Below are positions 9,112 through 19,000 of a stretch of 61,596 bases of DNA, in pieces; positions within the stretch are counted from its first letter, which is position 1, and each line of letters starts with the position of its first letter. Origin of the DNA: an uncultured Lachnospiraceae bacterium (GTDB lineage: Bacteria > Bacillota > Clostridia > Lachnospirales > Lachnospiraceae); contig CAJULG010000013.1 of NCBI GenBank assembly GCA_910587045.1, positions 1 to 61,596 of the forward strand, given 5' to 3'. A program made the position numbers and the translations under genes. A model generated the notes under the pieces. The model was not told where the DNA came from. It worked only from the letters and a program-made list of their open reading frames with translations, and did not search any database.

Positions 9112-9942
9112 GAATAAGTTTTGTCTGTTCGCTTTTTGTATCTGATAGGAACGGATTTTCGGCGCTGTAAAGTCGAGAAGCGGGATCCTCGCCAGTTCTT
9201 TTCGCTCAAGGTAAGGTTTTGCCAGGCCTTCCGGAAGAAAGCTGATACCGCCGAAATCAAGAAGATAGGGGATCAGTCTGGTGCTGTTGTCAATCTCAAA
9301 CCGGAATGCAAAATGCGGAGGAAAAAGTTCCCGGATAAAGCTGCCTGCCTCCTGCAGGGCAAAGTTGCAGAACAGGTAATCGGAACTGATCAGCTCCTCC
9401 CTGTGAATGCCCACCGGGTACGGATTATGGGCAGCAGCCGCAACAAGAATCAGTTCATCTTCGGCAAAGACTTCACAGGAGATTCCCTTTTTCACCAGAG
9501 GCGTATAGCAGTATGCCACATCCAGAATACCATCCTGCAATGCGCAGTGCAGATCGTGGGAATGTCCGATGGTAACCTTCAGCGCATTCCTGGGATGATC
9601 CTTTAACCAGATGCAGAGGCGGGAATACAGGTGGCACTCATAGATGGTGTTGGTGGTTCCGATGTGGATCGTCTCTGAAAACTGTCCGGTGGAATGCAGC
9701 TCCTGAAATGCCGTATGCTCTAATTCCAGCATCCGTTTGGCATAGGGTTCAAACAGGATTCCTGCTTTCGTTAATGTAACCCTCCGCTTATCCCGTGAAA
9801 AAAGCGGTACTCCAAGCTCGGATTCCAGATCCGCAATTCGATTGGTCACCGTGGACTGTGCGACAAACAACTGCTTCGCTGTCTGGGTAAAATTCTTGAT
9901 CTTTGCCAGTAAAAGAAAGGTTTCTAAGGTTTGTGTATCCAT
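9103..9942 (-). CDS. LysR-family transcriptional regulator
   Basis: A 279-residue LysR regulator: N-terminal winged HTH (residues 1-60, with FTQTAKQLFVAQSTVTNRI and LGVPLFSRDKRRVTLT), linker helix, then a periplasmic-binding-protein-like effector domain from about 85. The frame is open further upstream, but the ATG at 9942 with ACAAGGAGGAAGC directly ahead starts the classic MDTQTLETFLLL sequence. It is divergent from the double-GNAT gene, so by family habit it may control it. Slightly short for the family (usual about 290-300) but the effector domain looks complete. Confidence 0.92.
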   Translation of the reverse strand: MDTQTLETFLLLAKIKNFTQTAKQLFVAQSTVTNRIADLESELGVPLFSRDKRRVTLTKAGILFEPYAKRMLELEHTAFQELHSTGQFSETIHIGTTNTIYECHLYSRLCIWLKDHPRNALKVTIGHSHDLHCALQDGILDVAYCYTPLVKKGISCEVFAEDELILVAAAAHNPYPVGIHREELISSDYLFCNFALQEAGSFIRELFPPHFAFRFEIDNSTRLIPYLLDFGGISFLPEGLAKPYLERKELARIPLLDFTAPKIRSYQIQKANRQNLFLT

Positions 9943-9993
9943 GCTTCCTCCTTGTAATTTGAAATTCGAATGATTATTATCAATATAATTCAT

Positions 9994-10023
9994 TTTACAA
10001 ATAAAATATCATTTGTTTATAAT
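9994..10023 (+). promoter_or_regulatory. Promoter of the double-GNAT gene
   Basis: TTTACA at 9994-9999 and TATAAT at 10018-10023 with an 18-base spacer, in the AT-rich gap between the divergent LysR-type gene and the GNAT gene. No clear T-N11-A LysR box was pinned down. Confidence 0.5.
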
Positions 10024-10123
10024 AAAGACAACCAGAAGATGCGCATCTTCAAAGAATAAAATACAGTCAGCAATCATTATCACTGGTCATAAAGGCTGTG
10101 ATCGAAGAAAGGAAGTGCAGATT

Positions 10124-11038
10124 ATGCAGAATGCAGATCAGACAATAGAGGAGTTAAAAGAGCAGGAATTGACAGTGCCATCCATACAGTATAAGACAGT
10201 AGAGAATACCTGTGCGGATTTTGTAATGCTATGCAGTGAGCTGGATGGATTTCTGGATATTGCCATCGGCGGAGCCGGTAAGCGGGAGAAATATCAGCGA
10301 TTCAATCATTTAGATACTATGGACTATATTGTAATCGCTTATATAGATGGAACACCTGCCGGCTGCGGGGCATTACGGGAATATGAGGCAAAGACCATTG
10401 AAGTAAAGCGGGTATATGTCCGGGAAGGGGATCGAAACAGGGGGATCGGCTCAGGGATATTACAGCATTTAATGCAGTATGCCAGATCACAGGACTATCA
10501 GACCGTATTATTAGAGACCGGTGAATTTCTGGTGGCATCCTGCCGGCTGTATGAGCGGTTCGGGTTTAAGCGGATCGTGAATTACGGAGCGTATGCGGAT
10601 ATGCCGGAATCCCTGTGTATGGCAAAGGAGCTTCTGCCGATCCGTTATTCCCTGGAACGGAATTTCTCTGTAGAGGAAGTCAGAAAGCTATACCAATCGG
10701 TAGGCTGGTTGTCTGCCGATTATGCTGAGCGTCTGGTTCAGGCCTTTGAAAAGGCGGGACTGGTGATCAGCGCCCGGGAGGGGGATCAGCTTGTAGGTCT
10801 GCTGGAAGCGATCGATGACAGAGAAATGATCGCATATATACATTATCTGCTGGTAAAGCCTGAATACCAGAAGCAGGGGATCGGAAAACGACTTCTGGCA
10901 CTTGCGGAAGACTATTATAAGTCGTATTTATATCTGCTCGTGATCAGTGAAAAGAAGGAAACAGCAGGCTTTTATGAAACGTGTGGTTTTACAGGCGTTT
11001 CGCAGGCAGTGCCGTTACAGATATTACAGGAACGCTAA
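10124..11038 (+). CDS. Tandem-GNAT N-acetyltransferase
   Basis: A 304-residue protein with two GNAT acyl-CoA-dependent acetyltransferase folds. Domain 1 (about 20-165) has the acetyl-CoA loop RNRGIGSGIL; domain 2 (about 175-300) has QKQGIGKRLL, both matching R/Q-x-x-G-x-G/A. Domain 1 resembles small-molecule/amino acid acetyltransferases; domain 2 resembles the compact YhhY/aminoglycoside-like type. Both cofactor loops are intact. The frame is open from 10013, but the ATG at 10124 with AAAGGAAGTG upstream is more plausible. Its 3' end overlaps the convergent hydrolase by 15 bases. Acceptor unknown. Confidence 0.85.
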   Translation: MQNADQTIEELKEQELTVPSIQYKTVENTCADFVMLCSELDGFLDIAIGGAGKREKYQRFNHLDTMDYIVIAYIDGTPAGCGALREYEAKTIEVKRVYVREGDRNRGIGSGILQHLMQYARSQDYQTVLLETGEFLVASCRLYERFGFKRIVNYGAYADMPESLCMAKELLPIRYSLERNFSVEEVRKLYQSVGWLSADYAERLVQAFEKAGLVISAREGDQLVGLLEAIDDREMIAYIHYLLVKPEYQKQGIGKRLLALAEDYYKSYLYLLVISEKKETAGFYETCGFTGVSQAVPLQILQER

Positions 11039-11857
11039 CACCCGTGCAGGGAAGTCCTTTGCCTCCTCATAGGCAGCGTGTCCAAGCCCGGTATAGATAT
11101 ATAATTCACTGCCGGTAATCTGTTCATATAATTCCCGGGAGGAGTGAACACCTACGATGCGATCTGTGTCTCCGCCAAGGATCAGGACAGGACATTTTAT
11201 CTGATTCAATTCCGGCCAGGCATTGTGTTGGAGGCAGGCATTCGCCTGAATCATAAAGCGGCTGAAGTCCTTTGGTTTTCCGATTCTCCTCATAAGCGGA
11301 TAGAGTGGACGGTATCGTTTTAAATAGCGTTCGGAATAGGAATGCTCGGCAGTATCGATCATTAAGGCTTTGTAATTGTCTGATTCAGCCAGCCTGATCC
11401 AGTTTTTAACGACGGCTTCCATCTGCGGACTGGTTCTGGAACAGGTAACTGCCAGAACCAGTTTTTTTACCAGATCCGGATGATCGATCGCAAGATACTG
11501 CGCGATCATTCCGCCCTGAGATACCCCCATGACATTTGCATCTGTGATTCCGAGCAGTTCCATAGCTCTTGCCTGATCAGCCGCCATATCCCTGGTAGTA
11601 TACTCCTCCGGCAGTCTATTCTTCCTGCTGAATATGAATACGGTATATGCCTTTTGCAGGGAATCATCACAGGTCTTCGTACCTCTGGCATAGGCTTGAT
11701 ACTCCATGGCAAGAGGAAGTGCCAGCCCCTTTACTGTAGTGAGTCCGTCACCCAGTCCGGGAAGGATTATTAATGCATGTTCCCCTGTTCCAAAGGAAAT
11801 ATAATGCATTTCGGTATCGCCAAGTGTAATGGTTCCGTTTCTGGCATGTTTAAACAT
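11024..11857 (-). CDS. Alpha/beta-fold hydrolase
   Basis: A 277-residue cytoplasmic hydrolase. The oxyanion strand-loop LIILPGLGDG is near residue 30, the nucleophile elbow GVSQGG places Ser at 113, the acid is likely in GGDTDR and the histidine in GLGHAAYE near the C-terminus, so the triad is complete. The family includes esterases, thioesterases and cofactor-free haloperoxidases; the substrate cannot be told. A GACAGGAGGAGAAC ribosome site precedes the ATG. Its start overlaps the end of the TetR gene upstream by 8 bases, which indicates one operon. Confidence 0.88.
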   Translation of the reverse strand: MFKHARNGTITLGDTEMHYISFGTGEHALIILPGLGDGLTTVKGLALPLAMEYQAYARGTKTCDDSLQKAYTVFIFSRKNRLPEEYTTRDMAADQARAMELLGITDANVMGVSQGGMIAQYLAIDHPDLVKKLVLAVTCSRTSPQMEAVVKNWIRLAESDNYKALMIDTAEHSYSERYLKRYRPLYPLMRRIGKPKDFSRFMIQANACLQHNAWPELNQIKCPVLILGGDTDRIVGVHSSRELYEQITGSELYIYTGLGHAAYEEAKDFPARVLAFL

Positions 11858-12500
11858 AGTTCTCCTCCTGTCTGTGCTTTAACAGTCCGGTTTCTAACGG
11901 TTTCATGTATTCGGAAAGCTGTTCCACATAGCGGTTCTGTATAGCATCCCAATCCTGATCAGCACCGTTCATCCGTTCTGCCATGAATGCTGCATTAAAG
12001 CCCTCCAGAAACCACTCCAGGATATCCAGGGTCTTTTCCTTTTCCCACTGGAACCGGCTGCTGTCAACATCCTGCATCAGCTTACGGTAAAGGGCCTTTC
12101 CCTGCATCTCATATCTTGTCATGACTTTCGAATATATCTCGGATGTGTTCCGGGAAAATGCCTGAAGGATCAGTTTCGCCTGGACTGGATGCCGGATATA
12201 CCAGGTGAATTCCAATACTGCATATTCTTTGATCCTTGGAAATAATTCTGTGGAAAGGCCGGCAGCGGATGTTTCCAGACTGGTTACATAGTCTTCCGTA
12301 ACCTGATCCAGCAGATAGAAATAGAAGTCCTCCTTATTGCTAAAATATTGAAACAGGCTTCCCTTGCTAATGCCGGCATTTCTTACGATACGGTTCGTAG
12401 AACTGCATTCATAGCCGTATTCGGCGAATTCTGTTAATCCTGCATCCAGGATTCTGGTCTGCTTTTCCGTACTTAATTCAAAAAATAATCTGGCAGGCAT
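11850..12500 (-). CDS. TetR/AcrR-family transcriptional regulator
   Basis: A 216-residue repressor with an N-terminal TetR HTH (residues about 10-55, with YECSSTNRIVRNAGISKGSL followed by FQYFSNKEDFYFYLLD) and a divergent helical ligand-binding domain. AAGAAGGGTCC precedes the ATG. It is first in an operon with the alpha/beta hydrolase, and a perfect-arm palindrome 57 bases upstream is a good candidate operator, suggesting autoregulation and perhaps control of the divergent esterase/acyltransferase genes. Confidence 0.9.
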   Translation of the reverse strand: MPARLFFELSTEKQTRILDAGLTEFAEYGYECSSTNRIVRNAGISKGSLFQYFSNKEDFYFYLLDQVTEDYVTSLETSAAGLSTELFPRIKEYAVLEFTWYIRHPVQAKLILQAFSRNTSEIYSKVMTRYEMQGKALYRKLMQDVDSSRFQWEKEKTLDILEWFLEGFNAAFMAERMNGADQDWDAIQNRYVEQLSEYMKPLETGLLKHRQEENYV

Positions 12501-12556
12501 AGGACCCTTCTTTCTTCTAATAATAACAGGTATACATAGTTTTAATAAATAACAAA

Positions 12557-12574
12557 AATGACCAAGTGGTCATT
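12557..12574. promoter_or_regulatory. Palindromic TetR-type operator
   Basis: AATGACCA and TGGTCATT form eight-base perfect arms around a central AG. The site lies between the divergent TetR gene and the esterase gene. Size and symmetry (about 18 bp) match TetR-family operators. Assignment to the neighbouring regulator is inferred. Confidence 0.65.
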
Positions 12575-12649
12575 ACAAAAAATATACACGATAACGCAAA
12601 ATCTGTCAAGCGGGGTTGAAAATGTATGAATTCCCGGATGGAAAGTATA

Positions 12650-12678
12650 TTGCAAGAAGGGCATTCTGTTATTATAAT
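12650..12678 (+). promoter_or_regulatory. Promoter of the esterase/acyltransferase operon
   Basis: TTGCAA at 12650-12655, a 17-base spacer and a perfect TATAAT at 12673-12678, about 60 bases before the esterase start. Confidence 0.6.
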
Positions 12679-12737
12679 CAGGGATAGATGAATACTATTT
12701 AGAATAAGATGACTGCTGCAGAAAGGATACAGATGAT

Positions 12738-13727
12738 ATGGCAATCAATAAAGCAGTAAAAACGATATTAAAAGCATTATCCGAACAGGAATTGGATGTG
12801 GAGCGGGACCGGAGGCTTGCTGAACTAAAGAAGCTGGATCCGATCCGGATCTTTACGGAAAAACTGGATGTGCATATTGAAAATGATGGATACGAAATCC
12901 CGGTGCGGTTCTATTTTCCGGATCGAAACCGAATGAAAGAAGAGAAAGAGGAAATAATTACACAATATAATGGTAAGATATTACTATTCTTCCATGGCGG
13001 AGGCTGGGCGACAGAAAGCATTGAAACCTATGAACGGATATGCGGTCAGCTGGCGCAGAGTACAGGACAGCTTGTTCTTTCTGTGGAATACCGCAGGGCG
13101 CCGGAGCATCGCTTTCCGGTGCCGCTCATGGATGCATATGCCATTGCCAAAGCGCTTTATGAAGGAAGACTGATCGAGAATATTCGGCCGGAGGATATTA
13201 CACTGATCGGAGACAGCGCCGGAGGGAATATGGCAGCGGCCCTGTCTCTGATGGCACGGGACCGGGGCGAGTTTATGCCCAGGCAGCAGATCCTGATCTA
13301 TCCGGCTCTCTGGAATGATTATACGGATAACACGCCCTTTGAATCGGTGCGGGAAAACGGTTCGGATTACCTGCTGACCGCTCCTCGTATTGAAGCCTAT
13401 CTGGACCTCTACCAGAGTAAGCCGGAGGATCGGCTGAGTCCGTATTTTGCACCGCTGTTAGAGGATGATCTGAAAGGACTGCCAAGAACCCTGATCCTGA
13501 CAGCAGAATATGATCCCTTACGGGATGAGGGGGAAGAATTCGGAAGAAGACTGGAGGCGGCGGGAAATGAGGTCGAGGCATACCGGATTCCAGATGCTGT
13601 ACATGGCTTTTTCTCTCTGGGTCTGAAGCATATCCATGTATTAGAAAGTCTTGAAAAAATAAATCAGTTTTTAGAGGGAGGTGAACCGAATGAAGCCGGA
13701 ATTACAGAAAGTGAGGAGGAAGCTTGA
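12738..13727 (+). CDS. HSL-family alpha/beta hydrolase (esterase/lipase)
   Basis: A 329-residue esterase of the hormone-sensitive-lipase (Abhydrolase_3) family. The oxyanion-hole motif HGGGW is at residues 86-90, the nucleophile motif GDSAGG puts Ser at 160, the acid is in EYDPLRDEG and the histidine in DAVHGFF, so the catalytic set is complete. It would cleave short-chain acyl esters in the cytoplasm. The start has GAAAGGA upstream. The next gene's start overlaps its 3' end by 38 bases, so esterase and acyltransferase are made together and may act on the same ester. Confidence 0.9.
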   Translation: MAINKAVKTILKALSEQELDVERDRRLAELKKLDPIRIFTEKLDVHIENDGYEIPVRFYFPDRNRMKEEKEEIITQYNGKILLFFHGGGWATESIETYERICGQLAQSTGQLVLSVEYRRAPEHRFPVPLMDAYAIAKALYEGRLIENIRPEDITLIGDSAGGNMAAALSLMARDRGEFMPRQQILIYPALWNDYTDNTPFESVRENGSDYLLTAPRIEAYLDLYQSKPEDRLSPYFAPLLEDDLKGLPRTLILTAEYDPLRDEGEEFGRRLEAAGNEVEAYRIPDAVHGFFSLGLKHIHVLESLEKINQFLEGGEPNEAGITESEEEA

Positions 13728-14967
13728 TAATGCTGCTCTGGTATTCCCTGCAGCAACCGGGAAAAAGGACAGCCGGGTATTTCGGATCTATTGTAAGCTG
13801 GGAGAACCGGTAGAGCCGGAGATTCTTCAAAAGGCACTGGAACGGATTCTGCAGCGGTATCCAATGTTTCAGAGTGTATTGAAGCGGGGTGGCTTCTGGT
13901 TCTATTTGGAAAAGAAGAATATTCAGTCTGTGGTGAAGGAGGAGGAGAATGCACCCTGCAGTCCGATCTATAAGAAGCGTCAGGAAACGCTATTGTTTGA
14001 GATCAGCTATCGGGGGAAGCGGATTAACTTAGAGATATTCCATGTTCTGACAGACGGAACCGGAGCGATCCATTTTCTTTCGGAGCTTGTGGCGGCTTAT
14101 CTGGATCTGAAATACGGTATGGAAGAGCAGGAATATCAGAAGATTTCGGAAAAGGAGCAGGAGGAGGACAGCTTCAGCCGTTATTATACCTCTGCAAACC
14201 GTCCAAAGCAGGTGCGGAAAAGCACGCTGGCTTATCAGATCGGCGGCAACCGGCTGCAACAGGCAGATATGAGGATCACAGAATGCGTGGTATCTGCCAG
14301 ACAACTGCTGGAAAAGGTAAGGGAGAAGGGAGTCTCTATTACCATATATATGACGGCTGTATTGCTTCTGGTCATTGCCGCCGGTATGAAAGCGGAAGAG
14401 AAAAAGCGTCCGGTTGTGATCATGGTTCCCGTCAATCTGCGCAAATATTTTGATTCTAACTCTATGAGTAACTTTTTTGGCTGGATGGAGATCGAGTATT
14501 ATTTTAAACCGGATACCACATTCGAGCAGGTGCTGGCACATGTAAAAAAGCGTTTTGCCGAGGAGTTGACGAAGGAGCAGGTTGCATTGCGGATGAATCG
14601 TCTGATTGATATTGAGAAGAACCCCATGCTGCGGATGTTCCCGCTGGAGCTTAAGAATCTGGGCCTGCGGATCGGTTCCTGGATGGGAAGCCGGAATGTA
14701 ACTGCTATTTTTTCAAATCTGGGAACGGTAACCATGCCGGAGATATACAGACAATTCATCGATCGCTTTGGTGTTATGACCAGTACAGACAAGCTTCAGA
14801 TCTGTGCCTGTTCTTATTATGACCGGTTTTATTTCAGTATTACCACCAAATATGCAGAGACAAAGGTCCAGGAAAGACTGCTGGCATTCTTAAGGCAGGA
14901 GGGGATTCAGGTTCGGGAAATGCAGCATGGAATGCGGCAGAATAAAAAGGAGGAAGAAAAGTCTTGA
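13690..14967 (+). CDS. Condensation-type acyltransferase (HxxxDG)
   Basis: A 425-residue protein of the CoA-dependent acyltransferase/condensation superfamily (alcohol acetyltransferase, wax synthase and PapA5-like). The catalytic HxxxDG motif is visible as FHVLTDG with His at about 118, in a strand-helix context followed by GAIHFLSELVAAYL. The second half has the lattice loop region with NFFGWMEIEYYF and SNLGTVTMPE, typical of this fold. A GTG at 13681 is possible, but the ATG at 13690 has GAGGGAGGTG at the right distance. It overlaps the esterase gene, so the pair may build and trim an ester or lipid. Product unknown. Confidence 0.75.
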   Translation: MKPELQKVRRKLDNAALVFPAATGKKDSRVFRIYCKLGEPVEPEILQKALERILQRYPMFQSVLKRGGFWFYLEKKNIQSVVKEEENAPCSPIYKKRQETLLFEISYRGKRINLEIFHVLTDGTGAIHFLSELVAAYLDLKYGMEEQEYQKISEKEQEEDSFSRYYTSANRPKQVRKSTLAYQIGGNRLQQADMRITECVVSARQLLEKVREKGVSITIYMTAVLLLVIAAGMKAEEKKRPVVIMVPVNLRKYFDSNSMSNFFGWMEIEYYFKPDTTFEQVLAHVKKRFAEELTKEQVALRMNRLIDIEKNPMLRMFPLELKNLGLRIGSWMGSRNVTAIFSNLGTVTMPEIYRQFIDRFGVMTSTDKLQICACSYYDRFYFSITTKYAETKVQERLLAFLRQEGIQVREMQHGMRQNKKEEEKS

Positions 14968-14994
14968 CTCTTACCTAACGTCATCCTCTATCCT
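14964..14994 (+). promoter_or_regulatory. MerR-type promoter with 19-base spacer
   Basis: TTGACT at 14964-14969 and TATCCT at 14989-14994 are separated by 19 bases, the overlong spacer typical of promoters twisted into activity by MerR-family activators. The spacer contains TTACCTAACGT, a partial dyad like MerR operators. It begins at the stop codon of the acyltransferase gene and lies about 100 bases ahead of the MerR-family gene, so autoregulation is likely (inference). Confidence 0.55.
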
Positions 14995-15093
14995 GAGCTT
15001 ACACGGGAATGTTCCGAGATTGGAAGTGTGTTCTGGATAGACTGTAGAAAGTGTGAAATCCGGTGTAAAATAAGGAAAGCGGGATGAGAGAAT

Positions 15094-15843
15094 ATGAAGG
15101 AGAAGATGCGTACAGTAAGTGAAGTCAGTCAGTTAACCGGTGTGAGCGTACGCACACTGCGTTATTATGATTCTAAAGGTCTGCTGAAACCGGCAGGAAC
15201 GACGGAAGCCGGCTATCGGCTGTATGATGATACGAATCTGGAGCGTTTACAGCAGATCCTGTTGTTTCGGGAACTTCAGTTTTCCTTAAAGGAAATCAAG
15301 GCGATTCTGGATAGCCCTGATTTTAACCGGAACCGGGCGCTGGAGCAGCAGATTACCTTATTGGAGATGCAGAAGGAACACCTGGAAAATCTCATTACAT
15401 TTGCTCGTGGAATTCAGATGATAGGAGTGAAGGAAATGGATTTTACTGTATTTGATACCAGAAAAATGGATGAATATGCCCGGCAGGCAAAGGAGACCTG
15501 GGGAAAGACGGAAGAGTACCGGGAAATGCAGGAACGGAGTAAGAACTGGAGCCAGGAGGATGAGGAACGTATGCAGAAGGAATTTGTTGATATCTTTGTC
15601 CGCTTTGGGAAATTGCTGCACCTGTCGCCTTCGGAACCGGCGGTACAGGAGCTGGTCGTTCAAATGCAGGTGTTTATTACAGAGCATTTTTATGACTGTA
15701 AGCCTAAGATTCTGCAGGGACTGGGCAGGCTGTATGCCGGTGGAGGGAGTCTGACGGAGAATATTAATGAGGTGGCCGGCGCAGGCACAGCAGAATTCGT
15801 GGCAGAGGCGATTGAGGTGTGGTGCGGTAAGCAGAAGCATTAA
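15094..15843 (+). CDS. MerR-family regulator with TipAS effector domain
   Basis: A 249-residue regulator: MerR winged HTH at the N-terminus (TVSEVSQLTGVSVRTLRYYD, then GLLKP and GYRLYDD), a dimerisation coiled coil around residues 75-110, and from about 120 the TipAS antibiotic-binding domain (WGKTEEYREMQERSKNW, later GLGRLYAGGGSLTENINEVAGAGTAEF cut into conserved stretches). TipAS proteins bind peptide antibiotics and other drugs and activate transport genes. No transporter follows directly; the target may be itself through the 19-base-spacer promoter upstream. Its start is weakly supported. Confidence 0.9.
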   Translation: MKEKMRTVSEVSQLTGVSVRTLRYYDSKGLLKPAGTTEAGYRLYDDTNLERLQQILLFRELQFSLKEIKAILDSPDFNRNRALEQQITLLEMQKEHLENLITFARGIQMIGVKEMDFTVFDTRKMDEYARQAKETWGKTEEYREMQERSKNWSQEDEERMQKEFVDIFVRFGKLLHLSPSEPAVQELVVQMQVFITEHFYDCKPKILQGLGRLYAGGGSLTENINEVAGAGTAEFVAEAIEVWCGKQKH

Positions 15844-15919
15844 ATAACCGTTGGAATATGCAAATGTTAAATGTGGCAAATGGATGGTTTGTATAGAAAT
15901 GGTATAAGGTAAGAAGATT

Positions 15920-15990
15920 GACAGCATCTGTCAGGGTGAATTCCTGCTTGTTTATAGAGGTAGGATGGAGACCTGACAGGTGCTGTTTTG
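15920..15990 (+). terminator. Long-loop hairpin after the MerR-family gene
   Basis: GACAGCATCTGTCAGG (15920-15935) pairs with CCTGACAGGTGCTGT (15972-15986) with one mismatch, followed by TTTTGG. The loop is 36 bases. It probably ends the MerR transcript and marks the left edge of the AT-rich island. Confidence 0.55.
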
Positions 15991-16001
15991 GTTTGTCCCT
16001 A

Positions 16002-16029
16002 TTTACAAAATTCTCCATATTATGATAAT
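16002..16029 (+). promoter_or_regulatory. Putative promoter of the helicase island
   Basis: TTTACA at 16002-16007 and GATAAT at 16024-16029 with a 16-base spacer, about 50 bases ahead of the superfamily 1 helicase gene. Confidence 0.4.
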
Positions 16030-16080
16030 ATATTTTTAACGAGATAGAGTGACGATAGCTGTGCAGTGGGAGAAGTGAGA

Positions 16081-19000
16081 ATGAATAGTATATATCGTGA
16101 CATATTCAGAGCGATCCATGAAGGAAAATGGTTGAGTATTGAATATAAGAACAAAGAAGAGAATATCACAAACTATTGGATTGGAATTCGTGACCTGAAT
16201 ATTAGCAAAGGAATTTTAGCTGTAGATGGTTTGCATTTAACCAAGTATACAATAGCAAAACTTGATATCATTTACATAGATTCTATTCTTTCCTCTAAGG
16301 TGATTGAAGGGTCATATTGTGCATTAAATCAGGAACTGATAAGGGATATTTATTTGAATCCTCATAAGTACAAGAAAATATTCGATAATGTGGCGAATTT
16401 GAAGATTCTCACTTATTTGGAAATGTGTAATCGAATGGACACTGTGCCATATTATTCAGATTTTGAATTGGTTCGACATATAGATAGAGATAGTTTTAAT
16501 GGCGAGGCATATGAATTGAGCCAAGAGCAGTTTCAGTTCATCGTAAAAAGCTTTCAATACCATAACAAGAAGAAGGCACAGGTAAATGGTGGAGTAAAGC
16601 TCCAGGAGTTAGCAATGAATATACTAAGTATTCATACTCAGCGGGGGCTTTATGTTCTTGCTTATCGTAAACTTGAATTGGATGTAAAAAGGAAAGTTAT
16701 GCGTCCTGCTGAGGATATCACGGTTTGTATGGAATATACAATGAATGGCGAGAAGGAACACATTCGTAAATTCCTGGATGCAGAGGAGTATGAGCTGTTA
16801 AAGGATTTTGAAAAAAATCAGGAAATAATTAAGGATTGTATTACAAGGAATAACAATCAGATAATGGGTGTGGATGATATGCCATATGTGATTGGACTTG
16901 GCTTTGATGTTGTCTTAGATTTACATAAAGAATATGAAGCGATTATTAACATGTATAATAGTGGACGGGTTACGGTTCCCATTAAGGCCTTTTTTGGTGA
17001 TCTGTTAGAAAGACCAATTCGAACAAAAGCATACCCGATTGCATTGATAAATAGAAAGATTAATTTGGATCAGTTATTAGCGATCAATAATGCTATGAAA
17101 TATCCGGTTGCTTACATTCAGGGGCCGCCTGGAACAGGTAAGACCAATACGATTGTTAATACGATCATGACCGCTTTCTTTAATGAAAAGACGGTATTAT
17201 TTGTTTCTTATAATAATCATCCGATTGATGGAGTATACGAAAAGCTTTCTGAAATAGAATATAAGGGCAGAAGGATACCATTTCCTATTTTGCGTTTGGG
17301 AAATAGAGAAAAGCTAGGCGAAAGTTTGAAATATATACTTAAATTGTATTATCAGGTAAAGAAGATTCAGGTGTTTGAAGAAACCTTAGAGCGGAATAAG
17401 GGTGATCGTATTGCACGGGCGAAGCAATTATCAGATTTGCTTAAACGATATGAAAGAGTATTAGATTTAAAGGAACGACAGGAAACAATAAAATGTTTGC
17501 TTGAGGATGAAGAAAAACGGAAATTATCTGCACAAATGCTTCCCTTTCAGATTGACTTGCACGAAAGGCAGATGAGAGAGATTGACACTCAGATTAGAGA
17601 AGCGGGTATTATTTCTAATGAAGATGCTTTAGCACTTTTGGATGATGATATAGAAGAGTTGAAAAAGTATTTATTTTATACTTCGGCTCGATATATCAAA
17701 AAATTGGATGCTCCTAAAAATAAAGATTTATTGGAAATCATCATGGAATCAGATGAAGAGAAGAGAATTGTTGCCTTTACAAAGTATTTGAGTGTGGCCG
17801 CAAATATTAAGAAATTGCAAAAGATATTTCCGATCATAGTAACAACGTGTATTTCGGCGCATAAACTTGGTGGTGCAGAACCAATATTCGACATGACGAT
17901 CATGGATGAGGCAAGTCAGTGTAATATGGCAGTGTCTCTTGTGCCGATTATACGTGGTGAGCAATTAATGCTGGTAGGTGACCCGCAACAACTGAGTCCT
18001 GTTATTTTGTTAGATGACCTAATAAATCAAAAGTTGCGTAGAAAGTATTCGATTCAAGATGAGTATGATTATAGGAAGAATTCTATTTATAAAACCTATC
18101 TGGCATGTGATGCGGTAAGTGATGAAACCTTGTTGCATTATCATTATCGTTGTAATAAAAAGATTATTCAATTCAACAACCAGAAGTATTATAATAACAA
18201 ACTACAGATAAAAACGGAAAGTAAGGAAAGCCAACCGCTTGTTTATGTAGACGTACAAAGTAATCCTACAAATATAAAAAATACTGCACCAGCAGAAATC
18301 AGAGAAATAGTTAAATATGCTTTGGAAAATAAGAATAAGACGATTGGTGTTATTACGCCTTTTGTAAATCAAAAAAATATGATTGAGAAAGCGTTAGAGC
18401 AAGAAAAGATTCGAAATGTAGATTGTGGAACCGTACATGCATTCCAGGGGGATGAAAAGGATGTAATCCTATTTTCCACTGCAATTACGGACAATACTTT
18501 TATTGGCACCTATAACTGGTTGAAGAACAATAAAGAATTGATTAATGTTGCAACTTCAAGAGCAAGAGATCAATTAATTATTTTGTCTGATACAAAAAGC
18601 ATAAAGAAACTGCATAAGGATGGCGAGGATGATCTGTTTGAACTCATCCAGTATGTAAAAACTAATGGTCGGTCTGCTGTGACACAAAAAAGAGCAACTT
18701 CAAGAGCATTGGGAGTAAAGCCTTTTAGTAGTGCTACAGAAGAAGCCTTTTTACAGAATCTGAATCATGCATTAGAGAATATTTGGTTATCACAAAGTAG
18801 GTTTGTTGTACAAAAGGAAGTTGGTATATCACATGTATTTCAGAATAATGACAGTTATAACGACTTATTCTATAGTGGAAGATTTGACTTTGTAGTGTAT
18901 GAAAAGATGGGGGGACAGGAGATTCCGGTACTGGCAATCGAGTTAGATGGAAAGGAGCATTTTGAGGACGAGATTGTGCAACAGCGTGACAAAAAGAAAA

